A stretch of 5,321 bases of DNA from Amphritea sp. (GTDB lineage: Bacteria > Pseudomonadota > Gammaproteobacteria > Pseudomonadales > Balneatricaceae): contig JAGPUU010000386.1 in the NCBI GenBank assembly GCA_018067325.1, forward strand, positions 1 through 5,321, written 5' to 3'. Below the pieces are notes generated by a model that was given only the letters and a program-made list of their open reading frames with translations, made no database searches and had not been told where the DNA came from. A program made the position numbers and the translations under genes. Shown piece by piece: positions 4,949-5,321 of this stretch (its first letter is position 1; each line of letters begins with the position of its first letter).

Positions 4949-5321
4949 ATGGATTGGTTTCAGGTTGTTTTCTTGGCTTTACTGCAGGGGCTGACAGAGT
5001 TTTTACCGGTATCAAGTTCGGCGCATCTGATATTGCCCTCTCAGCTATTTGGTTGGACAGATCAGGGGTTGGCTTTCGATGTCGGCGTACATATAGGTTC
5101 ATTGACCGCTGTGATGATCTACTTTCGCCAGGATATCTGGCGCATGTTAACTGCCTGGACAGGCAGTATTGCCGGTCGGGGACGCAGCACAGACTCGGTG
5201 TTGGCTTGGTATGTAATCCTGGCAACGGTTCCTGCGGTAGTGGCAGGCTTTATGTTTAACTCCGCCATAGACCATTACGGGCGCAGTATTCTGGTGATCG
5301 CAGGTACCACGCTAATCTTTG
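4949..5321 (+). CDS. uppP: Undecaprenyl-diphosphatase UppP (BacA family), 3' truncated by the window end
   Basis: UppP is an inner-membrane enzyme that dephosphorylates undecaprenyl pyrophosphate, regenerating the lipid carrier for peptidoglycan and other envelope polymers; extra copies give bacitracin resistance. The 124 codons present are a little under half of the usual 265-275 residues. The first family motif is plain: [15 protein letters not shown] at 13-27, with Glu17 and the PVSSSAH loop at 20-26. [18 protein letters not shown] follows at 43-60. [12 protein letters not shown] at 92-103 corresponds to the conserved Pro-Ala-x-x-x-Gly segment. Stretches around 4-12, 44-58, 84-103 and 113-124 are hydrophobic and fit membrane helices. 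The ATG at 4949-4951 has a purine-rich GAGAGGGA at 4932-4939 ahead of it. The sequence recalls Vibrio-type UppP more than E. coli. The C-terminal half, with the second active-site motif, lies outside the window. Confidence 0.95.
   Translation, partial: MDWFQVVFLALLQGLTEFLPVSSSAHLILPSQLFGWTDQGLAFDVGVHIGSLTAVMIYFRQDIWRMLTAWTGSIAGRGRSTDSVLAWYVILATVPAVVAGFMFNSAIDHYGRSILVIAGTTLIF

Noticed and set aside
4954..5259. A 101-codon open frame on the plus strand inside uppP
   Set aside because: It is in a different frame from uppP, whose conserved [15 protein letters not shown] motif settles the reading frame. The alternative product is rich in Arg, Cys and Gly and resembles nothing.
1..5321. Search by eye for mobile elements, CRISPR repeats, tRNA/rRNA genes, toxin-antitoxin or defence genes
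   Set aside because: No transposase, integrase, spaced repeat array, tRNA-like cloverleaf or small paired genes were seen. Coding density and codon style are even across the window, so there is no sign of a transferred island.

Overview
The window reads as a stretch of ordinary chromosomal housekeeping genes from a gammaproteobacterium, most likely a free-living aquatic one in the Pseudomonas / Cellvibrio / Oceanospirillum / Vibrio neighbourhood. The reasons are the Mpl, UbiX, TsaB and UppP proteins, which by memory look like gammaproteobacterial versions. UbiX and Mpl resemble Pseudomonas-type sequences and UppP resembles Vibrio-type sequences. Base composition looks moderate by eye, and no part stands out as foreign. 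The taxonomic placement is inference without a search.

Layout: (1) positions 1-102 hold the last 33 codons of a membrane protein on the + strand, perhaps of the DUF808/YedI family. (2) A symmetric hairpin at 109-138 with an A-tract and a T-tract can terminate both this gene and the convergent ppa. (3) On the minus strand, fbp (class I fructose-1,6-bisphosphatase) lies upstream of ppa (family I inorganic pyrophosphatase). A 115-nt gap between them carries a 10-bp inverted repeat with a TATAAT in its loop. (4) A divergent intergenic region of about 260 bp separates fbp (leftward) from mpl (rightward). It holds an extended -10 element for mpl, a nested palindrome and two short tandem-type direct repeats. 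(5) On the plus strand come mpl, ubiX, tsaB and the 5' part of uppP, which runs off the window end.

The plus-strand genes share an envelope and cofactor theme rather than one pathway. Mpl re-attaches recycled murein tripeptide to UDP-MurNAc, and UppP regenerates the undecaprenyl phosphate lipid carrier used to export murein precursors. UbiX makes the prenylated flavin needed by UbiD for ubiquinone synthesis, and TsaB is part of the tRNA t6A machinery. mpl and ubiX are almost certainly one transcript. tsaB and uppP follow after gaps of about 90 nt and may have their own signals. The minus-strand genes are central metabolism (gluconeogenesis and pyrophosphate removal).

Two gene starts need correcting relative to a longest-ORF reading: mpl and ubiX both appear to start at GTG codons that sit just behind good Shine-Dalgarno sequences. 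I found no mobile element, CRISPR array, tRNA, rRNA, defence gene or novel system. The observations below are modest regulatory and annotation points.
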